Shown piece by piece: positions 52,970 to 62,232 of a stretch of 64,000 bases of DNA. This DNA comes from Planctomycetota bacterium. GTDB lineage: Bacteria; Planctomycetota; Planctomycetia; Pirellulales; Pirellulaceae. Both the position numbers and the translations under genes were made by a program. Position 1 is the stretch's first letter; the number at the start of each line of letters is the position of its first letter. The notes below the pieces were generated by a model. The model had not been told where the DNA came from, did not search any database, and was given only the letters and a program-made list of their open reading frames with translations. The stretch lies in NCBI GenBank assembly GCA_026692865.1, contig JAPLNI010000059.1:1-64000 (forward strand). Reading direction: 5' to 3'.

Positions 52970-53748
52970 GAGCAGTCACCGTTACAGGCTTTACCTTGAG
53001 GAGTTGCACGTACGGGGATCGAGTGCCCGCGCTGAGTCATCTTGGCAATACTTTCATCGAGCACTTTATTGTAGTAAGCCAAGCGTACTTCAGCTTGATC
53101 CAATGAACCGCCGAAGGAACGGTTCAGGTCCAGATAAAGCAAGGGAACAGGGATCTCCAAGATACGAAAGTTGAGCATCGCCGCCTGCGTCCATAGTTCT
53201 AACGGCATCGCGTAGCCTTCGTCTTGAATGTCCAGGAGTTTCAAGGCCGAGGTGCGATACGCTTTAAAGCCACAGAACGCATCGGTCAGGCAAAGTCCAA
53301 AGCGGTCGTTGATCTGACGAGTGATCTGTTTGTTGATGAACATGCGTTGCGCAGGGGGAGTGCTGTCACCCTCGTAGTGTTTCAGGTATCTGCTACCGGA
53401 AACGATATCGCAGTTTCTGCATGCTGCTACAAATCGCGGAATCCGGACCGGCTGGTGTTGGCCATCGCAATCAAGTGTGACAACGATCTCATAGTCCTCA
53501 TCAATCGCGTACTGAAACGCAGACTTGAGGGCTGCACCATATCCGCGGTTTTCGGGGTGGCTGATGACGTGGATGTCTTGTCGCTCGGCGAGTTTCTCGG
53601 CGGTCCCATCTGAAGAACCGTCGTTCACAACCAAAATGTCTGTGGCGTATTTGGAAACTTCGTCCAGAATCGCATGCACCGAGCTGGCTTCATTGTAGAC
53701 CGGGAGCGCAGCAAGCCATCGAGTTTTCATTTTTAGTTCTTTCGTCAT
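52966..53748 (-). CDS. GT2-family glycosyltransferase (dolichol-phosphate-mannose-synthase-like)
   Basis: 260 residues from ATG 53748, chosen for AAGGA 7 bases upstream; the open frame extends to 53961 without family character. GT-A fold: LPVYNEASSVHAILDEV, VVNDGSSDGTAEKL, ENRGYGAALKSAFQYA, and DXD-like VTLDCDGQHQP. The C-terminus ends CNGDCS. It lacks the membrane helices of many polyprenyl-phosphate glycosyltransferases, so it is probably soluble or peripheral. It overlaps the BshC-like gene start (GTGA), so the two are co-translated. Confidence 0.9.
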   Translation of the reverse strand: MTKELKMKTRWLAALPVYNEASSVHAILDEVSKYATDILVVNDGSSDGTAEKLAERQDIHVISHPENRGYGAALKSAFQYAIDEDYEIVVTLDCDGQHQPVRIPRFVAACRNCDIVSGSRYLKHYEGDSTPPAQRMFINKQITRQINDRFGLCLTDAFCGFKAYRTSALKLLDIQDEGYAMPLELWTQAAMLNFRILEIPVPLLYLDLNRSFGGSLDQAEVRLAYYNKVLDESIAKMTQRGHSIPVRATPQGKACNGDCS

Positions 53749-53963
53749 TTCCATTTCCTTAACGACGCATTCTAGGCAGCGAAACCGCGATTTCAATGAA
53801 ATCCAGCCACGACTTTCTCGGGATAGCCTTCCAAAGGCCATAATTGTCGGAAAAATCGCCCATGACACTCTCGGAAAGCAATTACTGAGCCTAAAATTTA
53901 CCGTTCTCGATTCCTGGAGACGAAATTTTCCTGCAGCCAATAAACGACTTTTGCCTTTCACCT

Positions 53964-54467
53964 ATGCCAAAATCTTTACGTCAATCTCCACGCACGATCA
54001 GTCACTGGCTGATGAAAACCGAGCCGGATGTCTTTTCTGTTTTTGATTTAGCGGCAGCTCTGAATCGGTCCACCTGTTGGGATGGGGTTAGAAATTATCA
54101 GGCTCGAAACTTCATGCGCGATCAGATGAAAATCGGAGATCCGATCCTCGTCTACCATAGCAACGCCACGCCCTCGTCGGTGGTTGGTGTTGCCCATGTG
54201 TCCACTGCGGCTTACCCAGACCACACCGCATTCGACCTCCAAGATCCTCACTATGATCCCAAATCCAAGATGGAGTCTCCAACATGGTTTATGGTCGACA
54301 TTCAGCTTGATTGGATCTTTGAAGAACGTCAATCGCTTGAGATGCTCCGAAGCATAGCTGGTTTGGAAAAAATGGAACTCCTCCGCAAGGGTTCCAGATT
54401 GAGCGTCCAACCAGTCTCGAAAATTGAGTTTCAAACAATCGTTAAGCTTGGTGGCAAGAAAACTTGA
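53964..54467 (+). CDS. EVE-domain protein
   Basis: 167 residues, one complete EVE (PUA-like) domain: HWLMKTEPDVFSVFDLAA, CWDGVRNYQARNFMRDQMKIGDPILVYHSN, VVGVAHVSTAAYPDHTAFD and SPTWFMVDIQL. EVE domains bind modified bases in DNA or RNA, and small stand-alone ones of this type are widespread and conserved. It starts at ATG 53964, only 3 bases from the open end of the opposite frame. No toxin or restriction partner is adjacent. Confidence 0.92.
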   Translation: MPKSLRQSPRTISHWLMKTEPDVFSVFDLAAALNRSTCWDGVRNYQARNFMRDQMKIGDPILVYHSNATPSSVVGVAHVSTAAYPDHTAFDLQDPHYDPKSKMESPTWFMVDIQLDWIFEERQSLEMLRSIAGLEKMELLRKGSRLSVQPVSKIEFQTIVKLGGKKT

Positions 54468-54533
54468 TTTGTAGTTTGCTTGTCGAAAATAACTTGGCTT
54501 CCAAATAATTCATGGACTGCGTATCCATCTCAC

Positions 54534-57500
54534 TCAGAAATCGAGTTGGCCAAGAGCGATATCGATTGCGTTTTCGCCATTAAGAATGCTTGCCGAATCG
54601 AGGGACGACTTATTGGATGCGGTCGAGGCAGATGGTGCGATGATGCTGAGCGGCGCGCCAAGCGTGAGCCATCGCAGTCCTGGTGCTGCAGCGACTATTC
54701 TTCGTGCGCTCCGTAAGTCGTCTGCCGATACGAAGCCATCTTTGGTGATGTCTTCGATTCGACCGACGCCAATTGGACGACTGGATATTGCCGTTCGAAT
54801 TGCGTTGGAGTCCATCGCATTGACTCGCTGTGCAATAGGATCAATATAGACGTCCCCTGGAGCACTTCCAAACAAGAATGTATCGGTCCTTGCCAAACCT
54901 GTTCTGGCATTTGCAAGGACGCTGATCTGTAGCCAACTTCTTGCGATTGCATTGTCAACAAAGTTGAACTTCACTCGCACGATGCCCGGGCCGAGCGGAC
55001 TGGGAAGAATGGTTAGCGGATTCACCGTAACGAAAGCCGAACTTGAAAGAAGTGACCAAGAGGTTGGTGTGTTTGTGTTCCCTGTAGAGAGTTCAAAGTC
55101 GAATAAGCCGATGGAGCTCGCATTGGCTCCCGCGATATCCACAATTACGCCGTTGAGCCCTCGATCGTAGTTGCTCACATTCGCACGAGTCGCTCTGCCG
55201 CTGGTTAGAGGGACTTTGCTAGTGTCGATAGCTTGTTGAGAATCTGGAGTCGTATCAAACGAAGATCCTCTATAGAAAATGTGACGTCCGACAACTGCTG
55301 CAGAGACTTGTATGGTTGTCGTAGCAATTGAAGATAATCGAGGAGTGCCGCTGTCTGACACACGGAGTGCAACCGTTCGATTACCAGCGGATGTGTACGT
55401 TATCGAGGACGCAAACCCGGTTGCTGAAGGAACAAAGGTTGTGCCGTTGAAGTTGAAGTCCCATTCATAGCTTAATGTTTGACCAACATCAGGATCGGAA
55501 CCGGCACCGAGCACACTAATCGGTTGGCCAACGAGCCCAGTGTAACCCCCTGTCGTTTCGGCCGTCGGTGACTCGTTGAGATCGTTGACTGTGATGACGA
55601 AAGCCTGAGAGAAATTTGCACCTGATTGGTCGCGGGTTGAGATTCGGATCGAGTACGAAGATTTGACTTCGAAGTTGAATGGATTGTTGATGCGCAATTG
55701 ATTGTTCAGGATATTGAAGCTCGCGTTATCGACGGCTCCTGTTCCTGCAACCAAAGAGTAGGTGAAGGTATCGCCAGGGTTAGGATCTAATGTGCTAAGG
55801 TTACCCACGACCGAGTTGATGACGGCATTTTCGTTGATGCTGCTGTTAGACAAGTTGATCGCTGTCGGTGGATCGTTTGTATTCAGCACTGCCGAGAAAA
55901 CAACATCATCGATTCCAAGGATATCGTCACTTCCCATGTCATCAGCATCTCTCCAACGCAAGACAAGATTTTGTCCCGGAAGCCAGTTGATGCCATTGAC
56001 CGTAGCCGATCTCGCAGTTCGGTTTGCAGCCGAATTTCCATCCAATTTGGTGACCGTTGCAGTGCCTGCAGGTGAAGTAAAATCAAGCCCAGTGACGGCT
56101 GTGAAAGTGCTTGCACCAGCGTCGAGCAAATTGTTGGCTCCGACACAATATTCGAACGTTAGAGTATTCGGTGCATTGGACTCGTTGCGCCACATTTCAC
56201 CGACGTAGTTCAAAGTAAAGTTAGTGATTGCGACAGCAGTTTGGTTGATGAAAGTTGCTCCAAATGTTCCAACAAAAGTAGTTGATGCTAATGCACCCAA
56301 TGCACGATCAACGACCGTTGTTCCAGCTGCTGGGCCAAGGCTGTAGATTGTACCCGCGGTTGCCGCTCCACCGTCACCAATTGCGAACAAGGAATTGGTC
56401 GAAGTGCCGCTCCGCTTTCCAAAGGACCATCCATCAACCCCAGTCGCACCAATTTCGCGACCGTTCATTTGAAAGGGACCATTTCCGGTGGTGGCAAAAT
56501 CGCCCACCGAATAATAAGGAAGCGTATTAAAGTCTTCTGTATAATTGCTACCGCTAAATGGTATCGCAGCGGGTTGAGACGTCGCCGTTACGAATCGGTA
56601 GTCAGCTACCACTGGCAAGTGATCGCTAGTTGTGCCCAAGTTATTGAGGACTGTCAATCGATCAGGTCTTGTTGGCAACGCTGTGTTACTCGCGTCTGTG
56701 ATGCTTCCACGCCGAGAGACTGTTCCGTTATTCGCAAACGTTCTGTACGAGCCGGGAACATACTCTAGCCCTACTCCATCGAACCATTCGCCTGTGAGCA
56801 ATTGAAAGTCGAAGCGGTCATCAAGTCCGCCACCCACCAGACCGCTCGGGGGATTTACTAACGGAGCTTGCGTAAAAATATTGAGTGGTACACCCGATTG
56901 AGTCCAATTGCCGGGTCGATTAATCGGATCGATTGCCTGTGCGTTCCCAGTAGCAATCAACCTCGTGTAGCCGAGCTCGTTGCTGGTGTACATGTTGAAG
57001 TCGCCTGCGAAAATGATGTGTGTGTTTGCAGGTAACGCATCAGCGTCGGCTCGAATGGCTTGAGCTTCCACTGCGCGTCGCGCTGCGTCTTCCGTCGAAT
57101 CAACTGCTTTGTAATGACTATTGTATAGATAGAAATCATTACCAAGGCCGACTTCGAGAGGCCGAAGCAGGTATCGCAATGCTTGACGCGCTTGTCCGCT
57201 TCCGCTGGCGGTACCAATTCCCGCTTGAGAAACAAGCTGAATGGTCTGTGTGTTGTAAACGATTCCTTGTCCGAATCCAAATTGATTCCCATTGAGCGTA
57301 CCTCGAGCATAAAGTCCGGGGATGCCGTAAGCCGTGTTGAGCTGATTCACAACGGCTTGGGCTGTTTGCGTCTGACTCAGAACTTCCTGCATTGCAACGA
57401 CGTCGACACGACGCGATCGACCGTTGTAGACTTCATCGCCGATCGCTTTGAGCACGCTGCCTACTGTCGCTTGGGGAAGGCCATCTCCCATCCCTGCGAC

Positions 57501-57728
57501 GATGTTGTAGCTAACGATTCGAAGATCCCCGACCGCCATCAAAACGCGGCTCTCCAAGCCCTCCAACAGCAGGTTACGCATCGAATCGGTTATTCTTGGA
57601 GGTCTTTCGTACTTAGTCGTACGACAATGACAGATGTTCTTCAAAAGCTTGTCAAAGCACAAACCAAACCAACGCGTTTGGTAGGGATTAAGCGGCATGC
57701 TGAAAATAGAAAACAATCGGTACATCAA
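54534..57728 (-). CDS. giant extracellular endonuclease/exonuclease/phosphatase-domain protein with cadherin, PKD and dockerin-like regions
   Basis: 1064 residues from ATG 57728; an in-frame ATG at 57581 precedes LLLEGLESRVLMA, a planctomycete export/sorting-type motif, and neither has a clear ribosome-binding site. Domains: endonuclease/exonuclease/phosphatase at about 65-385 (RIVSYNIVAG, VVAMQEVL, IFAGDFNMYTSNELG, TTSDHLPVVADY, with the Glu, Asp-x-Asn and Asp-His catalytic residues visible); a jelly-roll/choice-of-anchor-like part to about 640; a cadherin-like repeat (PPTAINLSNSSINENAVINSVVG) to 745; a PKD repeat (GAGSDPDVGQTLSYEWDFN) to 835; the NYDRGLNGVIVDIAG domain and a dockerin-like C-terminus (ITKDGFVSADDLRSARR). 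Secreted or surface-attached nuclease or phosphodiesterase; substrate unknown. Confidence 0.88.
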   Translation of the reverse strand: MMYRLFSIFSMPLNPYQTRWFGLCFDKLLKNICHCRTTKYERPPRITDSMRNLLLEGLESRVLMAVGDLRIVSYNIVAGMGDGLPQATVGSVLKAIGDEVYNGRSRRVDVVAMQEVLSQTQTAQAVVNQLNTAYGIPGLYARGTLNGNQFGFGQGIVYNTQTIQLVSQAGIGTASGSGQARQALRYLLRPLEVGLGNDFYLYNSHYKAVDSTEDAARRAVEAQAIRADADALPANTHIIFAGDFNMYTSNELGYTRLIATGNAQAIDPINRPGNWTQSGVPLNIFTQAPLVNPPSGLVGGGLDDRFDFQLLTGEWFDGVGLEYVPGSYRTFANNGTVSRRGSITDASNTALPTRPDRLTVLNNLGTTSDHLPVVADYRFVTATSQPAAIPFSGSNYTEDFNTLPYYSVGDFATTGNGPFQMNGREIGATGVDGWSFGKRSGTSTNSLFAIGDGGAATAGTIYSLGPAAGTTVVDRALGALASTTFVGTFGATFINQTAVAITNFTLNYVGEMWRNESNAPNTLTFEYCVGANNLLDAGASTFTAVTGLDFTSPAGTATVTKLDGNSAANRTARSATVNGINWLPGQNLVLRWRDADDMGSDDILGIDDVVFSAVLNTNDPPTAINLSNSSINENAVINSVVGNLSTLDPNPGDTFTYSLVAGTGAVDNASFNILNNQLRINNPFNFEVKSSYSIRISTRDQSGANFSQAFVITVNDLNESPTAETTGGYTGLVGQPISVLGAGSDPDVGQTLSYEWDFNFNGTTFVPSATGFASSITYTSAGNRTVALRVSDSGTPRLSSIATTTIQVSAAVVGRHIFYRGSSFDTTPDSQQAIDTSKVPLTSGRATRANVSNYDRGLNGVIVDIAGANASSIGLFDFELSTGNTNTPTSWSLLSSSAFVTVNPLTILPSPLGPGIVRVKFNFVDNAIARSWLQISVLANARTGLARTDTFLFGSAPGDVYIDPIAQRVNAMDSNAIRTAISSRPIGVGRIEDITKDGFVSADDLRSARRIVAAAPGLRWLTLGAPLSIIAPSASTASNKSSLDSASILNGENAIDIALGQLDF

Positions 57729-58102
57729 TTACATGCCGGTCGAGAAAAACTCCTTATCAAGGATCAAAGCATCAATAGTCGACCGATGGCCGATTTCTGT
57801 CAAGAAGTTTCACAAGCAATTCGATGCGAAATTGTAGACAAACAAAGACACGTTTAGCCGATCATCGTCCTGCCACTGTAAAGAACGCAGATATTGCCAG
57901 CAACGCAGCGCTCAATTTATTGAGCCTGAGGGGATAGCCGATTATAAGCGACTGACCACCCGCGCTTGCCAGGAACGTCCAACGACGCGGCTAACGCCTG
58001 CGGCTCAAAGGTCACTCGATGCCCGTAGAGGTTGATTGTCGAAACAGAAAATAGTCGTAGGCGAACTTTTTTCCAACAGCGAAAGCTTCATCATAGTTTT
58101 CA
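57729..58102. other. spacer without a gene
   Basis: About 370 bases between the extracellular protein and the broken permease. No confident coding frame, RNA gene or repeat was recognised. Confidence 0.4.
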
Positions 58103-59092
58103 TCAGTGATATGATCTTCGAGCTCTTCGATACTGTGCATCAACACTGTGCATCAACGCTTCGAGTTGCTTAAACTGGTCAGGGCTGAATGATTCGCCTC
58201 GCAGATACATTCCGACCTGGAGCTTCCTTAACCAGTCTTCCACCGATGGAATCCAATACATCGCACCTGTCCAGTCCTTGGACATGACGCGTGTGGAAAC
58301 TTCAGCATTGGAAACCTGCAACTGCTCGTAAGCTACATGGCGAGGCGGATAGTACAAATAGCAACCGTAGATGCTTGCCCAGAATAGTCCTCCGATCGCA
58401 ATCAATCCGGTGATTTTAGGGGGGATCATGATGTCGCGGCTAAGTGGCTGAACATGCGGAGCTGACCCACCAGAGTCTTCGCTGTTGGTTGCGTCAATGC
58501 TCTTCTGTGTATTATTCGTTCCTGATAGTCGCTGCTCCCAGGATTGGTTGGGATCGATCGCGTAGACAACTCCTCCGAGCAAGACGAGGGCTGCATAAAT
58601 TGCTAACGAGTAACCAGCGAACGCAGGTGTGCTGTCGTAGATCAGCGTCTTGGCTGTTGCCATCGGCTCGGGTTCAATAAACTCACTCTTAAACACGCGA
58701 TCCCAAAACAAACCCATGATCGTTACGAGAGCGAGTGATGCCAAGCAAATAGTAAAGATCACCACGGGTTGGCTGAGTGTCAGTCCGTATAAAACCGACA
58801 GTGGATTGAATATAGAAGCCGTCAGACCGAATGCGAGAATTGTTCCGCCGATAAGTCCCGCCTTCCGCAATTCAGTCATCACTGGAATCGCCCCTAGCGA
58901 ACAAACCGGAAAGAGCATACCCATGGCCTAAGCATGAGGAATTTGTCGCCAGGTTCGACCTCCAAAGACTGCAAGCGTATTCTCTCGCCCTAAGACTCTC
59001 TGAAAGATTGCCGCGGCAAGAATACCAACGATGACCGTTGGAGAGGCTTCGACTGCGGCCTGAACCACGCGAACAATCGCACTCCAAAACAA
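58103..59092 (-). pseudogene. YraQ/UPF0718-type membrane permease, amber-interrupted
   Basis: The minus-strand frame reads VVQAAVEASPTVIVGILAAAIFQRVLGRENTLAVFGGRTWRQIPHA, then TAG at 58928-58930, then AMGMLFPVCSLGAIPVMTELRKAGLIGGTILAFGLTAS and on to 58103. An intact Gln codon at the stop would give about 330 residues of a permease of the predicted-permease (DUF318) type with roughly eight membrane helices. No ATG exists in the open frame upstream; TTG at 59092 is a candidate. The C-terminal 100 residues are soluble and unusual for the family. It is 60 bases downstream of the DUF4190-type gene. Confidence 0.75.
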
Positions 59093-59151
59093 GACTTCAA
59101 TAAGAACAATTCGGCCGTATTAGCTCGCTTGGAAGTGGCTTCTAAGTCGAA

Positions 59152-59907
59152 TTAATAGCCGCGATAAATATCCGCGTCCATTTGGTAGTAAACACCTTGC
59201 AAATCGGCGATCGGTTTCAGTTGCGTATCGACATGCAAGGTTCCAGCAATTTTGACTTGACGCTGGGCGTATCGAGCAAAATTGTCACCCGATAAAGTCA
59301 CTTCGATCATGTGAGTCAATTTTGGCTGTCCACCAAAACAACACGTCCCAAGATCAGGCACGAGAATGAACTTTTGAGCAGCCCCGCTGACAATCGAAGT
59401 TGGGTGGATGTATCCCTTGAGAAAAACATTTTTTCCATTCAGCTCCAAAGCCGACGGCGGAGGGTAATCGTATCCATATGCGTCACTCTTAAGCTCCGAA
59501 AAAGAAGATCGGATGTAGCCCTCAGGCACTTCTGTCAGATATGTGTACGTGTGTAGCGATGGTGAGCCGATCAGGAAAAGAGCATTCACAGCGATTGCCA
59601 AACAGGCGAGCGTCGTGCCTGTTAATTCGCCGGGGAACTCGCGAATGTTTTTGATCCCAACGATCCCGAGGATCAATCCAACTATTGGCAACAAAATCAA
59701 CGGTACAAACCAAACACTCAACGTCGCTAACACGCCAAGCACCAAAGAAGCGATCGCCGCGCGACTCACCGCTTTGTAGATCGAATCGTCCGCGTCGAAA
59801 TCGCCACTGTCGCCCTCAAATGCAGAGGACTGAATAGATGGTGCTTGTTTGCCAAGAGCATCTACATCAATCGACGACTCGGGGCGTGATGAAAGGGCTT
59901 GATCCAC
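59152..59907 (-). CDS. DUF4190/DUF3299-type membrane protein
   Basis: 251 residues. N-terminal 40 residues are polar, then two hydrophobic helices (about 50-110: AIASLVLGVLATLSVWFVPLILLPIVGLILGIVGIKNIRE) typical of DUF4190, then a soluble domain (about 135-245) with the DUF3299-like pattern NGKNVFLKGYIHPTSIVSGAAQKFILVPDLGTCCFGGQPKLTHMIEV. The CC pair replaces a more common histidine-containing loop. Function unknown; possibly a membrane-bound surface protein. It precedes the broken permease on the same strand, 60 bases apart, so the two may be co-transcribed. Confidence 0.75.
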   Translation of the reverse strand: MDQALSSRPESSIDVDALGKQAPSIQSSAFEGDSGDFDADDSIYKAVSRAAIASLVLGVLATLSVWFVPLILLPIVGLILGIVGIKNIREFPGELTGTTLACLAIAVNALFLIGSPSLHTYTYLTEVPEGYIRSSFSELKSDAYGYDYPPPSALELNGKNVFLKGYIHPTSIVSGAAQKFILVPDLGTCCFGGQPKLTHMIEVTLSGDNFARYAQRQVKIAGTLHVDTQLKPIADLQGVYYQMDADIYRGY

Positions 59908-60003
59908 CGTGAAACCTTCAATTTGAGAAAATGAGCAAGCGAAAGAGGTTGGGAAACGTCCCAGGCGATTACTCTGGACGATCTACCGGCCGCGGTAAAA
60001 CGA

Positions 60004-61701
60004 TTATTGTACGCTGTTTCCGCCGTTCTCGTTCACTCTATTTTTAGGGTTTCCGTGTGTCCAGCGGTGAGCCAAAGCCCAGCTTCTGTGAAGCCGTGTC
60101 GAGATTCGATCAGGCCGCCCGGAAAGGATCATCCACATGAAAAGCAAGAGTGTTGTGGACGACAAAAGCGCCGCCGCACACAACTCCACAGGTCGAGCGA
60201 TTGTTGCTCCGGGAATGACTCCCATGATCAAGTCCGGAGAAACCGGCTGAGTCGACGGAGTGAGCATCTCAATTCGACTTTGGCTTCCTGCTTGGCTTTT
60301 AGACGCAACGCTGTCACCAGTTCGATTCATCAGCGTTCGAAATGCGACGGGGCTTCGCGCACCAAGTGGCATTCGCATAACTGAAGCTTGAGCCTCCGCG
60401 GGCCGTGCAGAAAAAATACTGGTTTCATTTTTGTTTGCAGGCGTTTCTGTTGCAGGTTCAGCGGATTTCGCCGGATCGGCGTCTGCTTTCGAAGGGGCCG
60501 GTGTGCCTTCAGGAGTTGTTGCGGGCTGGGTTGTTGCGGGCTGGGGTGCAGCAGGTTGTGGAATTGGAAAGAAAGTCGCGGCTCGTTTGACGGCTTTGGG
60601 GTCAATCTTTTCCAGCTCAATCAAGGTAGCTTTGGCTTCTGGCATTGGGCACGCTCGCAAGTAATTCACAACGGGAACTCGGACCCAACTCGAGTTTTCA
60701 TCGGCATCTCGGAATAGCTTGGCCATACGTTCAATCTGTGACCAGTCCTCCCAACGTGCCAAATCTGGAATCACCAAGTCCGCGAAGTCAGGTCGGTCCA
60801 GCATCCATCGCATCGACGTGACTACCTTGTCACGATCAATTACGCCTCCTTCAGTCCCATGAAATCGCAAAGCCATGACGGCTGCGAACGTGTCAGGATA
60901 TGAGGCGCGGGTGTTCTTTAAAAAGAGTTCGTCAATCGTTGGCAGCCCGGACTCGCCAACAATCGTAAGATAACAAGCGATCAACGCATCAAGTCCGGAT
61001 CGCGTAGTTTCATCTTGCGACTTGAGCAATGACTCAAGCAGCGACGCATCGTTTTTGTCCGAGATTACACCTAGCAACGTGTAATACAATCGCTTTCGAT
61101 CCGGTGCAACTTCCTTGCTCTTGATCCATCCGATCAGCTTTGCATGATCCAGCGAGTCGCGAATCTTCTTAACGTCTTCATAAGGCGTTTGAGCAAACTC
61201 GTCGTAGGAATCGCGAGCTAGCAACGCTTCAGGGTTTTCGAGGAAGTTCAAATAAAACTTCAGGCGCTCGGCTCGATCTTCGGGTAGGCGGCTCGTTTGA
61301 CGGAGATACTTTTCTGCCTCGGTGGTCACAGATAGGGGAGAAGACCAAAGGACTTCCGTTTGGTGGACTCCCATTAACAGAAATCGTCCTATACTTTTCG
61401 CCGGGCCATAATAGGGAGCAGAAACAATCGTCCCTACCGGAACGATGCTATCTCCGCGAAGTGATTCGACAATCTTGAACTCGGCAATCCCGGCCAAATT
61501 TTCCGCGTCTTCTGTTGGCGTTTTGGTAATCGATTGTGGCTGGCTTTTCCCAGTTGGAATCAGCTCACCGAACGCGACCACATCCATCGCGGCCATGTCT
61601 TGACGCAATGTTTGAGCGGTTGCTGAACAAAACGGACACGCGGTCGCTAGCTCGGCGATCCCGAGAACTGAAACCAACGCCATTAAAAAAAACTTTATCA
61701 T
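60004..61701 (-). CDS. secreted planctomycete protein with CPFC N-terminus and C-terminal membrane anchor
   Basis: 565 residues from ATG 61701 (AAGG upstream; ATG 61722 and 61785 also possible). A signal segment (IKFFLMALVSVLGIAELATA) is followed by ACPFCSATAQTLRQDM, a Cys-x-x-Cys pair near the mature N-terminus. The middle is an alpha-helical, repeat-like region (about 115-385). Then a Pro/Ala/Thr-rich linker (PAAPQPATTQPATTPEGTPAPS) and a C-terminal hydrophobic helix (ELCAAALLSSTTLLLFMWMIL) with a basic tail. It probably faces the outside of the cytoplasmic membrane. No recognised enzyme domain; the CPFC pair may bind metal or be redox-active. Confidence 0.78.
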   Translation of the reverse strand: MIKFFLMALVSVLGIAELATACPFCSATAQTLRQDMAAMDVVAFGELIPTGKSQPQSITKTPTEDAENLAGIAEFKIVESLRGDSIVPVGTIVSAPYYGPAKSIGRFLLMGVHQTEVLWSSPLSVTTEAEKYLRQTSRLPEDRAERLKFYLNFLENPEALLARDSYDEFAQTPYEDVKKIRDSLDHAKLIGWIKSKEVAPDRKRLYYTLLGVISDKNDASLLESLLKSQDETTRSGLDALIACYLTIVGESGLPTIDELFLKNTRASYPDTFAAVMALRFHGTEGGVIDRDKVVTSMRWMLDRPDFADLVIPDLARWEDWSQIERMAKLFRDADENSSWVRVPVVNYLRACPMPEAKATLIELEKIDPKAVKRAATFFPIPQPAAPQPATTQPATTPEGTPAPSKADADPAKSAEPATETPANKNETSIFSARPAEAQASVMRMPLGARSPVAFRTLMNRTGDSVASKSQAGSQSRIEMLTPSTQPVSPDLIMGVIPGATIARPVELCAAALLSSTTLLLFMWMILSGRPDRISTRLHRSWALAHRWTHGNPKNRVNENGGNSVQ

Positions 61702-61956
61702 CCAGAATACCTTGGTAGTCATTACGACCAATACGACCTGCTTCGAAACGTAGCAAAAATCCGGTCGCATATCAATGTATGTCACGCTCGGTCACTCTGG
61801 CCAGCCGTTTTCTTGAGGAAAAACAAAAAACAGATTGCGATAATTCACTTTGTATGCCGCCTTTGAGCATTAAAACCGGCACAATCGGTGTGTGCGTTGC
61901 AACCGAGCCCCAAAGGCGAGAGTCCCACTCAAAAAATCCATTGTTTCTGAATTTTC

Positions 61957-62055
61957 GTACTCGTACTCCTACTCAGGCGTACGCCGGTACTCGTTCTCGA
62001 TGCGAGAGCAATCAGATCGAGTACAAGTACCATTTCATCGAGTACGAGCACGAAT
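61957..62055 (+). repeat. GTACTC-rich dispersed intergenic repeat, copy 3
   Basis: Tandem TCGTACTCGTACTC words, then GTACGCCGGTACTCGTTCTCGATGCGAGAG and GAGTACAAGTAC ... GAGTACGAGCACGA, giving several overlapping inverted repeats. It lacks the 18-base core shared by copies 1 and 2. Lies in the spacer upstream of clpB. Confidence 0.65.
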
Positions 62056-62232
62056 GATCGCAAACGCTGAGCGACACGCCCTCTAACGCAAGCGGCAAGA
62101 CCAAAGATGCCACGATGGTGAACTGAAATCCGCAGTTCGCTAAAAACGTGGCCCGGCTTTTGCAAAGTGGTACTGCGACAGGCTTTTCAGTCTGCCGATC
62201 TTGTATCAATGTCCAGGTGGAGACCCAAAATA

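Noticed and set aside
45987-58930. Amber (TAG) readthrough or recoding as the reason for in-frame TAGs
   Set aside because: TAG is a normal terminator of intact genes here, for example at 13344, 14582, 30568 and 32123, so suppression is unlikely.
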